In this document: positions 8,097 to 16,314 of the stretch, one piece after another
How the letters are laid out: each line of letters begins with the position of its first letter
Position numbering within the stretch: position 1 is the first letter of the stretch
Source: Ruminococcus sp.
GTDB lineage: Bacteria; Bacillota; Clostridia; Oscillospirales; Ruminococcaceae
Reading direction: 5' to 3'
NCBI GenBank assembly: GCA_017523285.1
Contig: JAFWWU010000001.1
Span: 1-44,592 of the forward strand
Length of the DNA: 44,592 nt
Translations under genes and position numbers: made by a program
Notes under the pieces: model-generated
Seen by the model: only the letters and a program-made list of their open reading frames with translations
Database searches by the model: none
What the model was told of the DNA's origin: nothing

Positions 8097-8303
8097 TTAT
8101 TCTTCTTTTTCAAAAACAAGGTCAAAAAGTGTTGTTATGCCGCAACCGTCTGATGCGACAGGAACCTGACCAACAAAACGCCAGCCCTGTTCAGCCATAT
8201 CTCTGATAATTTCTCTGTGACCGAGCTTTTTGTATTCTTTGCTGTCTGAAATATATCCTTTGAAAATGGAATGTTTCATTCGTATAAATTTGTACTCTTT
8301 CAT
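8097..8303 (-). CDS. DUF4177-type small protein inside the fab operon
   Basis: A 68-residue protein, mixed charged and aromatic, with the DUF4177 pattern: an N-terminal EYKFIRM strand, a helix, then MAEQGWRFVGQVP and a closing LFDLVFEKEE strand. No catalytic residues or membrane segment are evident. It has a good AAGGA site before the ATG at 8303 and is packed between fabK (34 bp) and fabG (16 bp), so it is cotranscribed with the fatty-acid genes. A link to fatty-acid synthesis is only suggested by position. Confidence 0.75.
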   Translation of the reverse strand: MKEYKFIRMKHSIFKGYISDSKEYKKLGHREIIRDMAEQGWRFVGQVPVASDGCGITTLFDLVFEKEE

Positions 8304-8337
8304 AGATATAATCCTTTATATATGTTATGCGGATTAA

Positions 8338-9264
8338 TTATTTTGCAAGAAGCTTTTCAGCCTGTTCCATCATCTCTTCAATGATATCCTTGCAAGGCTT
8401 TACATCATTAATCATACCAGCGATAAGTCCGCAGAGGAAAGAACCCTCTTCAACATTTCCGTCCTGTACAGCCTTTCTGAGTGAGCCAAGTGTAACTTCT
8501 TCAAACTGTTCAGGAGTGAGTGAGCCGTCCTTTTCGCCGCTTGCAAGCATTTTTGCAAATTTTGTCTTGATATTTCTGCATGGATGACCTGTATATCTGC
8601 CTGTAACAACGTTGTCTGTATCCTTAGCCTTGATTACAAGCTCCTTGAATGTAGGGTGAATCTGACATTCTTCAGAAGCGAGGAAACGTGTACCAATCTG
8701 CACACCCTCAGCACCAAGCATAAATGAAGCTGCAACACCTCTGCCGTCAGCGATACCGCCTGCGGCAATAACAGGAATTTCAACTGCGTCAACAACCTGA
8801 GGAACAAGACACATTGTAGTATTTTCGCCGATATGTCCGCCTGATTCAGTTCCCTCTGCAACAACAGCGTCTGCGCCTGCCTTTTCCATACGTCTTGCAA
8901 GAGCTACTGACGGGATAACAGGAATAACCTTGATTCCTGCCTCTTTCCATGCTGGGATGAATTTTCCGGGATTACCTGCGCCTGTTGTAACAACAGCTAC
9001 CTTTTCATCTATACAAAGCTGAGCGAGATCTTCAGCGTTAGGACTCATAAGCATAATATTTACGCCGAAAGGCTTATCTGTAAGCTCCTTGCACTTTCTT
9101 ATCTGATCTCTGAGATAATCGATAGGAGCAGAGCCCCCTGCGATAAGACCTACACCGCCAGCGTTTGAAACAGCGGCAGCAAGAGTGCTTTCGGCAATCC
9201 AAGCCATACCGCCCTGAATAAGAGGATATTTACAGCCTAAAAGTTCAGTAATTCTTGTTTTCAT
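8338..9264 (-). CDS. fabK: Enoyl-ACP reductase II, FMN-dependent
   Basis: 308 residues, related to nitronate monooxygenase/2-nitropropane dioxygenase TIM barrels. The N-terminus TELLGCKYPLIQGGMAWIA, the segment EGTESGGHIGE with the conserved His144, and the phosphate-binding GGIADGRGVAA and GAEGVQIGTRFL motifs match FabK. It reduces trans-2-enoyl-ACP with NAD(P)H via FMN, the last step of each elongation cycle. The operon context (fabH upstream, fabG/fabF downstream) favours FabK over a nitronate monooxygenase. No fabI is seen. Confidence 0.93.
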   Translation of the reverse strand: MKTRITELLGCKYPLIQGGMAWIAESTLAAAVSNAGGVGLIAGGSAPIDYLRDQIRKCKELTDKPFGVNIMLMSPNAEDLAQLCIDEKVAVVTTGAGNPGKFIPAWKEAGIKVIPVIPSVALARRMEKAGADAVVAEGTESGGHIGENTTMCLVPQVVDAVEIPVIAAGGIADGRGVAASFMLGAEGVQIGTRFLASEECQIHPTFKELVIKAKDTDNVVTGRYTGHPCRNIKTKFAKMLASGEKDGSLTPEQFEEVTLGSLRKAVQDGNVEEGSFLCGLIAGMINDVKPCKDIIEEMMEQAEKLLAK

Positions 9265-9282
9265 AATATTCTCCTTAAAATT

Positions 9283-10269
9283 TTAAAATTCCATTATAAT
9301 TGAAGCGGAAGTAAGACCTGCACCGAAGCCTACGAGGCAGATTTTATCTCCGTTCTTGATTTTGTTTTCTTCAAGAGCAATATCAAGAGCAATCGGAATT
9401 GAAGCACTTGAAGTATTGCCGAACTTATCGAGAGAAACAAAAAATTTATCCATAGAAACGCCGAGATTTTTAGCGGCAGTTTCAAGAATTCTCAGATTTG
9501 CCTGATGTGGAACGAAAAGGTCGATTTCATCAGCTGAAATACCGATTTTTTCTGCTGATTTTTCAAAAGCGTGAGGGAGAGCCTTTACCGCAAATTTGTA
9601 TACTTCTTTGCCGTTCTGATAAATTGCGTGCATATTATTGCCTTCAAAGCCGTCGTTGAAATCGGATTCAACCGCAAATTTTTCGTTGGTATTTACGGAA
9701 CGTGCAAAAAGCACGTTTGCGATTGAACCGTCAGAGCCAAGATAGCTTGAATAGAGAGTATCGCTTTTTGAGATAACAGCGGCAGCAGCACCGTCACCGA
9801 AAAGAATGCAGGTGTTTCTGTCGTTGAAATCAACAACTCTTGAAAGGTTTTCAGAGGCAACTACAATGGCATATTTCATATTTTCGTCTGTTTCAAGGAA
9901 TCTTCTTGCTGTATCGACAGCATAGACAAATCCTGAACATGCGGCATTGAGATCAAACGAGAGTGCATTTACAGCACCGAGCTTTCCCTGAATGATATTA
10001 GCCATAGCAGGTGTATGGAAATCACTTGAAATTGTACAGCCGATAACTATACCGATATCTTCAGCGTTTATTCCTGCTTTTTCAATAGCTTTTTCAGCGG
10101 CTTTGAGTCCCATATACCATGTAGGCTCCCAGCCTGAAATATGTCGCTGAGCTATACCTGTTCTTGTTCTTATCCACTCGTCGTTTGTTTCAACGTATTT
10201 TGAAAGGTCATCATTGGTAACAATCTGTTCGGGTACATAACGGCCTGTTCCAAGAATTTGAATTCCCAT
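9283..10269 (-). CDS. fabH: 3-oxoacyl-ACP synthase III
   Basis: 328 residues, first gene of the minus-strand operon. The Cys-His-Asn triad of KAS III is clear: Cys111 in NAACSGFVYA, His255 in PHQANLRI and Asn285 in FGNTSSAS. It starts chains by condensing acyl-CoA with malonyl-ACP. The ATG at 10269 has GGAGG eight bases upstream. Promoter elements and inverted repeats lie in the shared intergenic region with fabD. Confidence 0.96.
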   Translation of the reverse strand: MGIQILGTGRYVPEQIVTNDDLSKYVETNDEWIRTRTGIAQRHISGWEPTWYMGLKAAEKAIEKAGINAEDIGIVIGCTISSDFHTPAMANIIQGKLGAVNALSFDLNAACSGFVYAVDTARRFLETDENMKYAIVVASENLSRVVDFNDRNTCILFGDGAAAAVISKSDTLYSSYLGSDGSIANVLFARSVNTNEKFAVESDFNDGFEGNNMHAIYQNGKEVYKFAVKALPHAFEKSAEKIGISADEIDLFVPHQANLRILETAAKNLGVSMDKFFVSLDKFGNTSSASIPIALDIALEENKIKNGDKICLVGFGAGLTSASIIMEF

Positions 10270-10530
10270 TAAGCTTGCCTCCGATAATTTATATTTGAAA
10301 TTTTTATTGTAATCTTAAAAATAATGTGTTATTATAATATAGTAAGAAATTGAAAAATAAATAATGTTTCAAATTCTATTTTAATCTATTTTACATTTTT
10401 TTGCAATGTAAACTTGTCAGTTTAAGGAGTCAAAACGAAAATATCGGCTGTTTCAACAAAAAAACTTGTTGATGAATGTTGAATTTGTCTATACAAATAT
10501 ACATTGCTTACAGAAAAGGAGATTGTTTTT
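10270..10530. promoter_or_regulatory. Divergent promoter region between fabH and fabD
   Basis: 261 bp of A/T-rich sequence without a gene. Toward fabH, a TATAAT (plus 10331-10336) can serve as -10 box, without a good -35. Three inverted repeats stand out: TTGAAA-11 nt-TTTCAA at 10350-10372, TTTACATT-7 nt-AATGTAAA at 10390-10412 and TCAACAA-6 nt-TTGTTGA at 10453-10472. The last overlaps the best -35 candidate for fabD. These are plausible operator sites for a fatty-acid regulator, but none matches a site I can name with certainty. Confidence 0.5.
10466..10495 (+). promoter_or_regulatory. Candidate promoter of fabD
   Basis: TTGTTG (10466-10471) and TATACA (10490-10495) are spaced by 18 bp, 35 bp before the fabD start codon. 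The -35 box lies in the right arm of the inverted repeat TCAACAA/TTGTTGA, which would suit repression. Confidence 0.45.
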
Positions 10531-11439
10531 ATGGTAATTTCACTATTTTCAGGTCAGGGTTCACAGTATCAGGGGATGGGAAAGGATATAGCAGAGAAGT
10601 ATCCTGAGCTTATTTCACTCTATGATAAGGCTTCTGATATAATCGGAAAGGATCTGAAAAATATATGTTTTGAAGCAGATGAAGCTATACTCGGTCAAAC
10701 TGCAAATTCACAGCCTGCAATAATGATAACATCTCTTGTGTGTCTTGAAGCAGCAAAAAATATGGGATTTGAATTCAGTGGTGTTGCAGGTCATTCACTC
10801 GGGGAATATGCTTCAATGGTAGCTTCGGGGGTGGTATCATTTGAGGACGGTTTCCGCCTTATAAAAGCAAGAGCAGAGGCGATGGATAAGTGCGCAAAGG
10901 CAAATAAAGGCTCTATGGCGGCAGTTATGAAGCTTGCTTCCGAAAAAATCGAGGAAATCTGTGCATCAGTTGACGGATATGTAGTTCCTGTAAATTACAA
11001 CTCAACACAGCAGACTGTAATTGCAGGCGAAACAAGTGCAGTTGAAAAGGCAGCAGAGCTTTTTGCGGCAGAGGGTGCAAGAGTAATTCCTCTTAATGTT
11101 GCAAGTGCATTCCATTCAAAGCTTATGGAAGAAGCTTCAAAGGAATTTTTCGAAACAGCAAAGACAATCACATATAAAAAGCCTGAAATCAAGTATTACA
11201 GCAATCTTACAGGTGCAGAGCTTACTGATTTCAGCGATATGGCAGAAATACTTGCAAAGCATATTGTATCACCTGTACGCTTTACATCAGAGCTTAACGC
11301 TATGGTAAACGACGGTTTTGATACATTTGTTGAGTTCGGACCTAATAAGGTTCTCACAGGACTTGTAAAGAAAACACTCAAGGGTGTAAATGCTTACAAT
11401 ATCGAAAACGTAAAAACACTTGAGGGGGCATTTGCATAA
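10531..11439 (+). CDS. fabD: Malonyl-CoA:ACP transacylase
   Basis: 302 residues from the ATG at 10531, which has AAGGAG nine bases upstream and gives the standard FabD N-terminus VISLFSGQGSQ; an in-frame TTG 27 bp earlier would contain the ribosome binding site. The catalytic pair is Ser89 in GHSLGEY and His195 in SAFHSKLM. FabD loads malonyl onto ACP. It is the first gene of a plus-strand operon and is divergent from the rest of the fab genes, overlapping aroE by one base (TAATG). Confidence 0.95.
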   Translation: MVISLFSGQGSQYQGMGKDIAEKYPELISLYDKASDIIGKDLKNICFEADEAILGQTANSQPAIMITSLVCLEAAKNMGFEFSGVAGHSLGEYASMVASGVVSFEDGFRLIKARAEAMDKCAKANKGSMAAVMKLASEKIEEICASVDGYVVPVNYNSTQQTVIAGETSAVEKAAELFAAEGARVIPLNVASAFHSKLMEEASKEFFETAKTITYKKPEIKYYSNLTGAELTDFSDMAEILAKHIVSPVRFTSELNAMVNDGFDTFVEFGPNKVLTGLVKKTLKGVNAYNIENVKTLEGAFA

Positions 11440-12275
11440 TGAAAAAATATGCTCTTATAGGATATCCTCTCGGACATTCTATGTCACCGCTTATTCACGA
11501 TGAATTATTCAGAATAAAAAATCGTGAAAGCTCATACAGTCTTGAAGAAATATCACCTGAGGAGCTTGACGGAAAAGGTGATTTTCTCAGAGGTCTGAAC
11601 GGATTTAATGTTACAATCCCTCATAAAATCAATGTCATAAAGCAGATAGACGAGCTTGCAGAAAGTGCAGAAAGATATAATTCCGTAAACTGTGTTGCAA
11701 ATGACGGAGAAAAGCTTATCGGATATAATACTGACTGTGACGGATTTCTTACGGCAACAAAGGAATTTCCGCTTGACAAGAATGTGCTTCTTATCGGCTG
11801 TGGTGGTGTAGGCAGAATGATGGCTATTGAAACTGCTCTTCACGGCGGAAGCGTAACGCTTGGAATTATTCCTGAGGCTATGGAAAGCGCACAGAAGCTT
11901 AAAGAAGAAATTACAGCAAAAATTCCCGAAGCTGTTGTAAATATTGCGATTATATCAGAGCTTGACGGGAAATATGATGTTATACTTAATGCATCACCTG
12001 TCGGAATGTATCCTAAAACTGAGGCTTGTCCTGTTTCAGATGAGATTATTTCAGGCTGTACACACGTTTTTGATGCAGTATATAATCCCGTAAAAACACA
12101 GCTTATCACAAAGGCAGAGGCTATGGGAAAGGTTGCTGTCGGCGGAGCTTCAATGCTTGTATATCAGGCTGTAAAGGCTCATGAGATATGGGACGGAGAT
12201 TTTTATTCAGAGGAAGAAATCAACAAGATTATCAAAGCTGTTGAAGATAAGATAAACGAAGGTCAGGTGAAATAA
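11439..12275 (+). CDS. aroE: Shikimate dehydrogenase
   Basis: 278 residues. The N-terminal substrate domain has the GYPLGHSMSPLIH motif, Lys63 in VTIPHK and Asp99 in YNTDCDGF as the catalytic pair. The NADP domain has the loop GCGGVGR (120-126), and the C-terminus has GGASMLVYQA. It reduces 3-dehydroshikimate to shikimate. The start overlaps the fabD stop (TAATG) and aroK follows after one base, so the three genes are translationally coupled. Confidence 0.95.
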   Translation: MKKYALIGYPLGHSMSPLIHDELFRIKNRESSYSLEEISPEELDGKGDFLRGLNGFNVTIPHKINVIKQIDELAESAERYNSVNCVANDGEKLIGYNTDCDGFLTATKEFPLDKNVLLIGCGGVGRMMAIETALHGGSVTLGIIPEAMESAQKLKEEITAKIPEAVVNIAIISELDGKYDVILNASPVGMYPKTEACPVSDEIISGCTHVFDAVYNPVKTQLITKAEAMGKVAVGGASMLVYQAVKAHEIWDGDFYSEEEINKIIKAVEDKINEGQVK

Positions 12276-12276
12276 A

Positions 12277-12780
12277 ATGACGGTTTTTCTCTGCGGATTT
12301 ATGGGGTGTGGAAAGTCTACAATAGGTAAGCTTCTTGCGAAAGCAATGGGACTTGCATATATAGATTCGGATGAGTACATAGTAGAGCAGGAGAAAATGA
12401 CTATTCCTGAAATATTTGAGCAATACGGCGAGGCTGTATTCAGACAGAAGGAAACACAGGTGATGAAGAATCTGTGTGAGAAAAATGCTGTTATTTCATG
12501 TGGAGGCGGTGCAATGCTCAATTCCGAAACAGCAGAATATGCGAACAAAAACGGCGTTGTAGTTTTTGCGGATGTACCGTTTGAGGTGTGCTACGAGCGT
12601 ATAAAAAACGACTCTAACCGTCCGCTTGTTGCACAGAAAGGTGAAAAAGGGCTTCTTGAGCTTTATAATCAGCGTTATCCTATATACGAGAAGCATTCAA
12701 AAATAAAGGTTGACTGCAATACATCACCGCTGAAATGCGTAGAGCTTATCAAATCAGAAATTTGTACGTTAGTTCGTTAG
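12277..12780 (+). CDS. aroK: Shikimate kinase
   Basis: 167 residues with the Walker A loop GFMGCGKSTIGK (7-18), the shikimate-binding DSDEYI (30-35) and GGGAML (76-81) motifs, and an NRPL lid segment. It phosphorylates shikimate with ATP, the step after AroE in chorismate synthesis. It starts one base after the aroE stop. Confidence 0.95.
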   Translation: MTVFLCGFMGCGKSTIGKLLAKAMGLAYIDSDEYIVEQEKMTIPEIFEQYGEAVFRQKETQVMKNLCEKNAVISCGGGAMLNSETAEYANKNGVVVFADVPFEVCYERIKNDSNRPLVAQKGEKGLLELYNQRYPIYEKHSKIKVDCNTSPLKCVELIKSEICTLVR

Positions 12781-12790
12781 GAGCAATAAT

Positions 12791-13963
12791 ATGAAAATTT
12801 ACAATGCCGAAATTTATACAATGGAATCGGATTTGCCTATTAAAAAGGGATATATCGAAATTGAAAACGGTATAATCAAAGCTGTTTCGCAGGGCGAGCC
12901 TTCTGTTATAGAAAAAGGCGATATGGATGCTTCGGGTATGACAATATATCCTGGATTTATAGACGCACATACACATCTCGGAATAATAGAAAATGGTATT
13001 GATTTTGAGGGTGATGACTGTAATGAAGCGACTGACCCTTTTACTCCTCAGATGAGAGTAATTGACGGAATAAATCCATTTGACGAATGCTTCAAAGAGG
13101 CTGTGTCAAGAGGAATAACAGCAGTAGCTTCAAGTCCCGGAAGTGCAAATGCCTGCGGCGGAGAAATAACCGTAATCAAAACAAGCGGGCGTTGTGTTGA
13201 CGATATGCTTGTTAAAATGGCAGGAATTAAATTTGCTCTCGGAGAAAATCCTAAAAATGTATATAACGGCAAGGATGAAACTCCTATAACACGAATGGCA
13301 ATAACAGCGATTATACGTGAAGGGCTCGGCAAGGCGAAGCGTTATCTTGAAGATACCGAAGCATATAATGCCGATAAGGAAAATCTTGAGCCTCCTGAAT
13401 ATGATATAAAAAACGAAGCACTTATGCCGCTTTTGAAAAATGAAGCAAAGGCATTTTTCCATTGTCACAGAGCAGATGATATATGTACGGCAATCCGCAT
13501 TTCTAAGGAATATAATCTTGACTGTGTAATAATTCACGGCACAGAGGGACACTTGATCCCCGATATAATTGCAAAGGCAGGAGTACCTGTAATATGCGGT
13601 CCTGTAATATGCGACAGATGCAAGCCTGAAATGAAAGGGCTTGATATAAAAAATGCGGCGGTAATGAGCAATGAGGGTGTAAAGCTTGCAATATGTACCG
13701 ACCACCCCGTAATACCGATACAGTATCTTCCTATATCGGCACAGACAAGCTGTAAGGGCGGTCTTGAATATATAAAGGCACTTGAAGCACTTACAATCAA
13801 TGCGGCACAGATAACAGGGACAGATGATGTAATGGGTTCAATAGCAGTCGGCAAGCACGCAGACCTGCAATTATATAAGTCGGGCGAAAATCCGCTTGAC
13901 CTTATGTCACAGCCTGCCGCTGTAATGATAAACGGTAAAATAGTTTACGAGGAGAGTGAATGA
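12791..13963 (+). CDS. Amidohydrolase family protein, imidazolonepropionase-like
   Basis: 390 residues with the amidohydrolase TIM-barrel metal motif DAHTHLG (His60, His62), further candidate metal or substrate ligands His224/His226 in FHCHRADD, His249/His254 in HGTEGHL, and Asp304-His305 in TDHP. N- and C-terminal strands form the usual small beta domain (KHADLQLY, AAVMINGKIVYE). This subgroup is annotated amidohydrolase without a proven substrate. It follows aroK by 10 bp and overlaps the next gene by 4 bp (ATGA). Its relation to the shikimate genes is unclear. Confidence 0.85.
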   Translation: MKIYNAEIYTMESDLPIKKGYIEIENGIIKAVSQGEPSVIEKGDMDASGMTIYPGFIDAHTHLGIIENGIDFEGDDCNEATDPFTPQMRVIDGINPFDECFKEAVSRGITAVASSPGSANACGGEITVIKTSGRCVDDMLVKMAGIKFALGENPKNVYNGKDETPITRMAITAIIREGLGKAKRYLEDTEAYNADKENLEPPEYDIKNEALMPLLKNEAKAFFHCHRADDICTAIRISKEYNLDCVIIHGTEGHLIPDIIAKAGVPVICGPVICDRCKPEMKGLDIKNAAVMSNEGVKLAICTDHPVIPIQYLPISAQTSCKGGLEYIKALEALTINAAQITGTDDVMGSIAVGKHADLQLYKSGENPLDLMSQPAAVMINGKIVYEESE

Positions 13964-14808
13964 AAATGAGAAATATAAATGTATCCGAAATTGAAAAGCT
14001 TGTTGCAGAGCTTTGTATCAAGGCTAATAAAAAGCTTCCGACTGCACTTGAAAATAAAATCAGAGAGTGCGGAAGCATTGAAGCCTCACCTGTCGGGAAA
14101 GCAGTTTTCGATGATTTATGTGCAAATATAGATTCAGCTGAAAGTGAAGATTTACCTATCTGTCAGGACACAGGTATGGCTGTTGTGTTTATGAAAATAG
14201 GACAGGATGTTCATATTGAGGGCGGACTTCTTCGTGATGCTGTAAACAGAGGTGTTGCAAAGGGATATACAGACGGATATCTCAGAAAATCAATCGTTGG
14301 TGACCCTTTAGAGCGTGTAAATACAGGCGATAATACTCCTGCTGTGCTTCATATTGATATTGTTGAGGGTGAAAACATTGAAATTGATGTATGCCCTAAG
14401 GGATTCGGCAGTGAAAATATGTCGGCGCTTAAAATGTTTACTCCATCTGCAACACATGATGACATTATCGGCTTTGTAAGGGACAGCATTTCTAAAGCAG
14501 GAAGTAATCCATGTCCTCCGATAGTTGTCGGAGTAGGTATAGGCGGAGATTTTGAAATGTGTGCATATCTTGCTAAAAAGGCACTTTGCCGTGACGTAGC
14601 GATACGCAATCCAAAGCCGCTTTATGCAGAGCTTGAACAGAAAATGCTTGATGAGATAAACAAACTCGGCATCGGACCGCAGGGCTTTGGTGGTACAGTT
14701 ACAGCTCTTGCTGTAAATATTGAGGAATATCCTACACATATTGCAGGACTTCCTGTTTCCGTAAACGTGGGATGTCACGTTACACGTCACGCACACGGCA
14801 GGATTTAA
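13960..14808 (+). CDS. Class I fumarase / tartrate dehydratase, alpha subunit
   Basis: 282 residues, the usual length of the alpha subunit of two-subunit Fe-S hydro-lyases (TtdA/FumA N-terminal half). ICQDTGMAVVF holds Cys68, and Cys185 (NPCPPIVVGVG) and Cys272 (NVGCHVTRHAHGRI) complete the three expected [4Fe-4S] ligands. It would interconvert fumarate and malate, or act on tartrate, together with a beta subunit. No beta subunit follows: the next gene, 3 bp on, is a secreted repeat protein. The start overlaps the amidohydrolase stop; the ATG at 13966 is an alternative. Confidence 0.9.
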   Translation: MKMRNINVSEIEKLVAELCIKANKKLPTALENKIRECGSIEASPVGKAVFDDLCANIDSAESEDLPICQDTGMAVVFMKIGQDVHIEGGLLRDAVNRGVAKGYTDGYLRKSIVGDPLERVNTGDNTPAVLHIDIVEGENIEIDVCPKGFGSENMSALKMFTPSATHDDIIGFVRDSISKAGSNPCPPIVVGVGIGGDFEMCAYLAKKALCRDVAIRNPKPLYAELEQKMLDEINKLGIGPQGFGGTVTALAVNIEEYPTHIAGLPVSVNVGCHVTRHAHGRI

Positions 14809-14811
14809 GTT

Positions 14812-16113
14812 ATGAGTATGTTAAAAATAGCCGCAGTATTGACGGGCGGAGTGATTTTGTTCGGCGGTATGAGTATGACAGTTCCCGTTAAGGAAACCTA
14901 TGCTCTTACAAAGGTGTATCAGGATTATACATTTACATATACAGCTGCTGACGGCAAGGCTGTCATTACAGGCTGTAAGGGTGAGGGCGAAAGCCTTGTT
15001 ATTCCCGAAACGCTTGACGGATATAAGGTGACAGAAATTGCTGACAAGGCTTTTTCGGGACTTAATCTTTTCAGCAGTGTGACAATTCCGTCGGGAGTGG
15101 AAATAATAGGCGAAAGAGCGTTTTATGACTGTTCTCTTGTCAATAATATCACAATTCCCGATAGCGTAACAACAATTAAAGACGGTGCATTCCTGAACTG
15201 CAAATCATTGCAGACAGCCGAAATCGGTGCAGGACTTAAAAATGTCGGAATGTATATTTTCGGAGCATGCCCGAAGCTTTATTCGATAGCTGTACATAAG
15301 GATAACAAGAATTTAGCTTCATCTGATAATATGCTTGTAAGCTATGATAAAAAAAGTCTTATCCAGTATGCAGGTGTTAATACAGAGGTTGAAATCCCGG
15401 ATTATGTAACATCTGTTATGGGCGGAGCGTTTTTCGGATTGAGCAATATAAAGAAAATTTCTATTCCCGATTCCGTAACAGAAATAGCGCCTTATGCTTT
15501 TTCGGGATGTTTACAGCTTGAAAGCATTGAAATTCCCGACAGCGTAAAAACAATCGGAAACGCTTGCTTTATGAACTGCACAGGACTTAAATCGGTAACT
15601 CTCGGAAAGTCGGTTACAAAGCTTGCAAAGCAGAGCTTCAGCATGTGCAGCAGTCTTTCTTCAATAAAGGGCGGTATATCGCTTGCTTCGATTGAGGAAG
15701 AGGCTCTTTATGGCTGTTCATCGCTGAAAGAAATTGTTGTTCCTATGAAAGTAACCGAAATTGCTTCTGATTCGATAGGTATGTACTATGACCTTCGAAC
15801 AGGAAAAAATCTCGTTTATTCAGACGTTAAGATTATCGGAGCAAAAGGCTCTGCTGCTGAAAAATATGCTGAAAGTGCTGGTATAGAATTTCAGGTAAGA
15901 ACTGTAATTGCGGGCGATATAAACGGAGATAATTCTATTGATGCTGTTGATGCATCGTCAGTTCTTGCGGAATATGCAAAGACATCAACAGGAGAAAAGA
16001 GCACATTTGATTATTTCCAGTGGTGTGCTGCAGATTTTAACAGCGATAATAACGTTGACGCTGTTGATGCGTCTATGATTCTTTCACAGTATGCCAAGAA
16101 TGCAACGTCATAA
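14812..16113 (+). CDS. Secreted leucine-rich-repeat (BspA-like) protein with type I dockerin
   Basis: 433 residues. A signal-type hydrophobic segment occupies about residues 3-22. From about 40 to 345 there are LRR_5/BspA-type repeats of roughly 23 residues, with recurring IPDSVT-I and AF-GC units. The C-terminus (368-433) is a dockerin with two calcium-loop repeats, DINGDNSIDAVDAS and DFNSDNNVDAVDAS, each followed by a helix. Such modules bind cohesins on scaffoldins, so the protein is probably displayed on a cellulosome-like complex and recognises a surface or polymer. No cohesin gene is in the window. It begins 3 bp after the fumarase subunit. Confidence 0.92.
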   Translation: MSMLKIAAVLTGGVILFGGMSMTVPVKETYALTKVYQDYTFTYTAADGKAVITGCKGEGESLVIPETLDGYKVTEIADKAFSGLNLFSSVTIPSGVEIIGERAFYDCSLVNNITIPDSVTTIKDGAFLNCKSLQTAEIGAGLKNVGMYIFGACPKLYSIAVHKDNKNLASSDNMLVSYDKKSLIQYAGVNTEVEIPDYVTSVMGGAFFGLSNIKKISIPDSVTEIAPYAFSGCLQLESIEIPDSVKTIGNACFMNCTGLKSVTLGKSVTKLAKQSFSMCSSLSSIKGGISLASIEEEALYGCSSLKEIVVPMKVTEIASDSIGMYYDLRTGKNLVYSDVKIIGAKGSAAEKYAESAGIEFQVRTVIAGDINGDNSIDAVDASSVLAEYAKTSTGEKSTFDYFQWCAADFNSDNNVDAVDASMILSQYAKNATS

Positions 16114-16220
16114 CAAACAATTAAAGCGGTTGTTATATGGTTAAAATAAACAAATTAGAATTTCAGAGTAGTGTTAAAATAGCTGTTTGGATGAAAATGT
16201 TAACAAAACTGTTTTTATGC

Positions 16221-16249
16221 TTGTAATAGTAAAATAAAAGTGCTATAAT
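16221..16249 (+). promoter_or_regulatory. Promoter of the charged lipoprotein gene
   Basis: TTGTAA (16221-16226) and TATAAT (16244-16249) with exactly 17 bp between, plus an extended TG in TGCTATAAT. It lies 66 bp before the start codon at 16315. Confidence 0.75.
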
Positions 16250-16314
16250 TGTCTCAATGTTCAGAAAAACAAAATATCTGATACATAGATTTGAATTTTA
16301 TGGAGGAAATAAAA

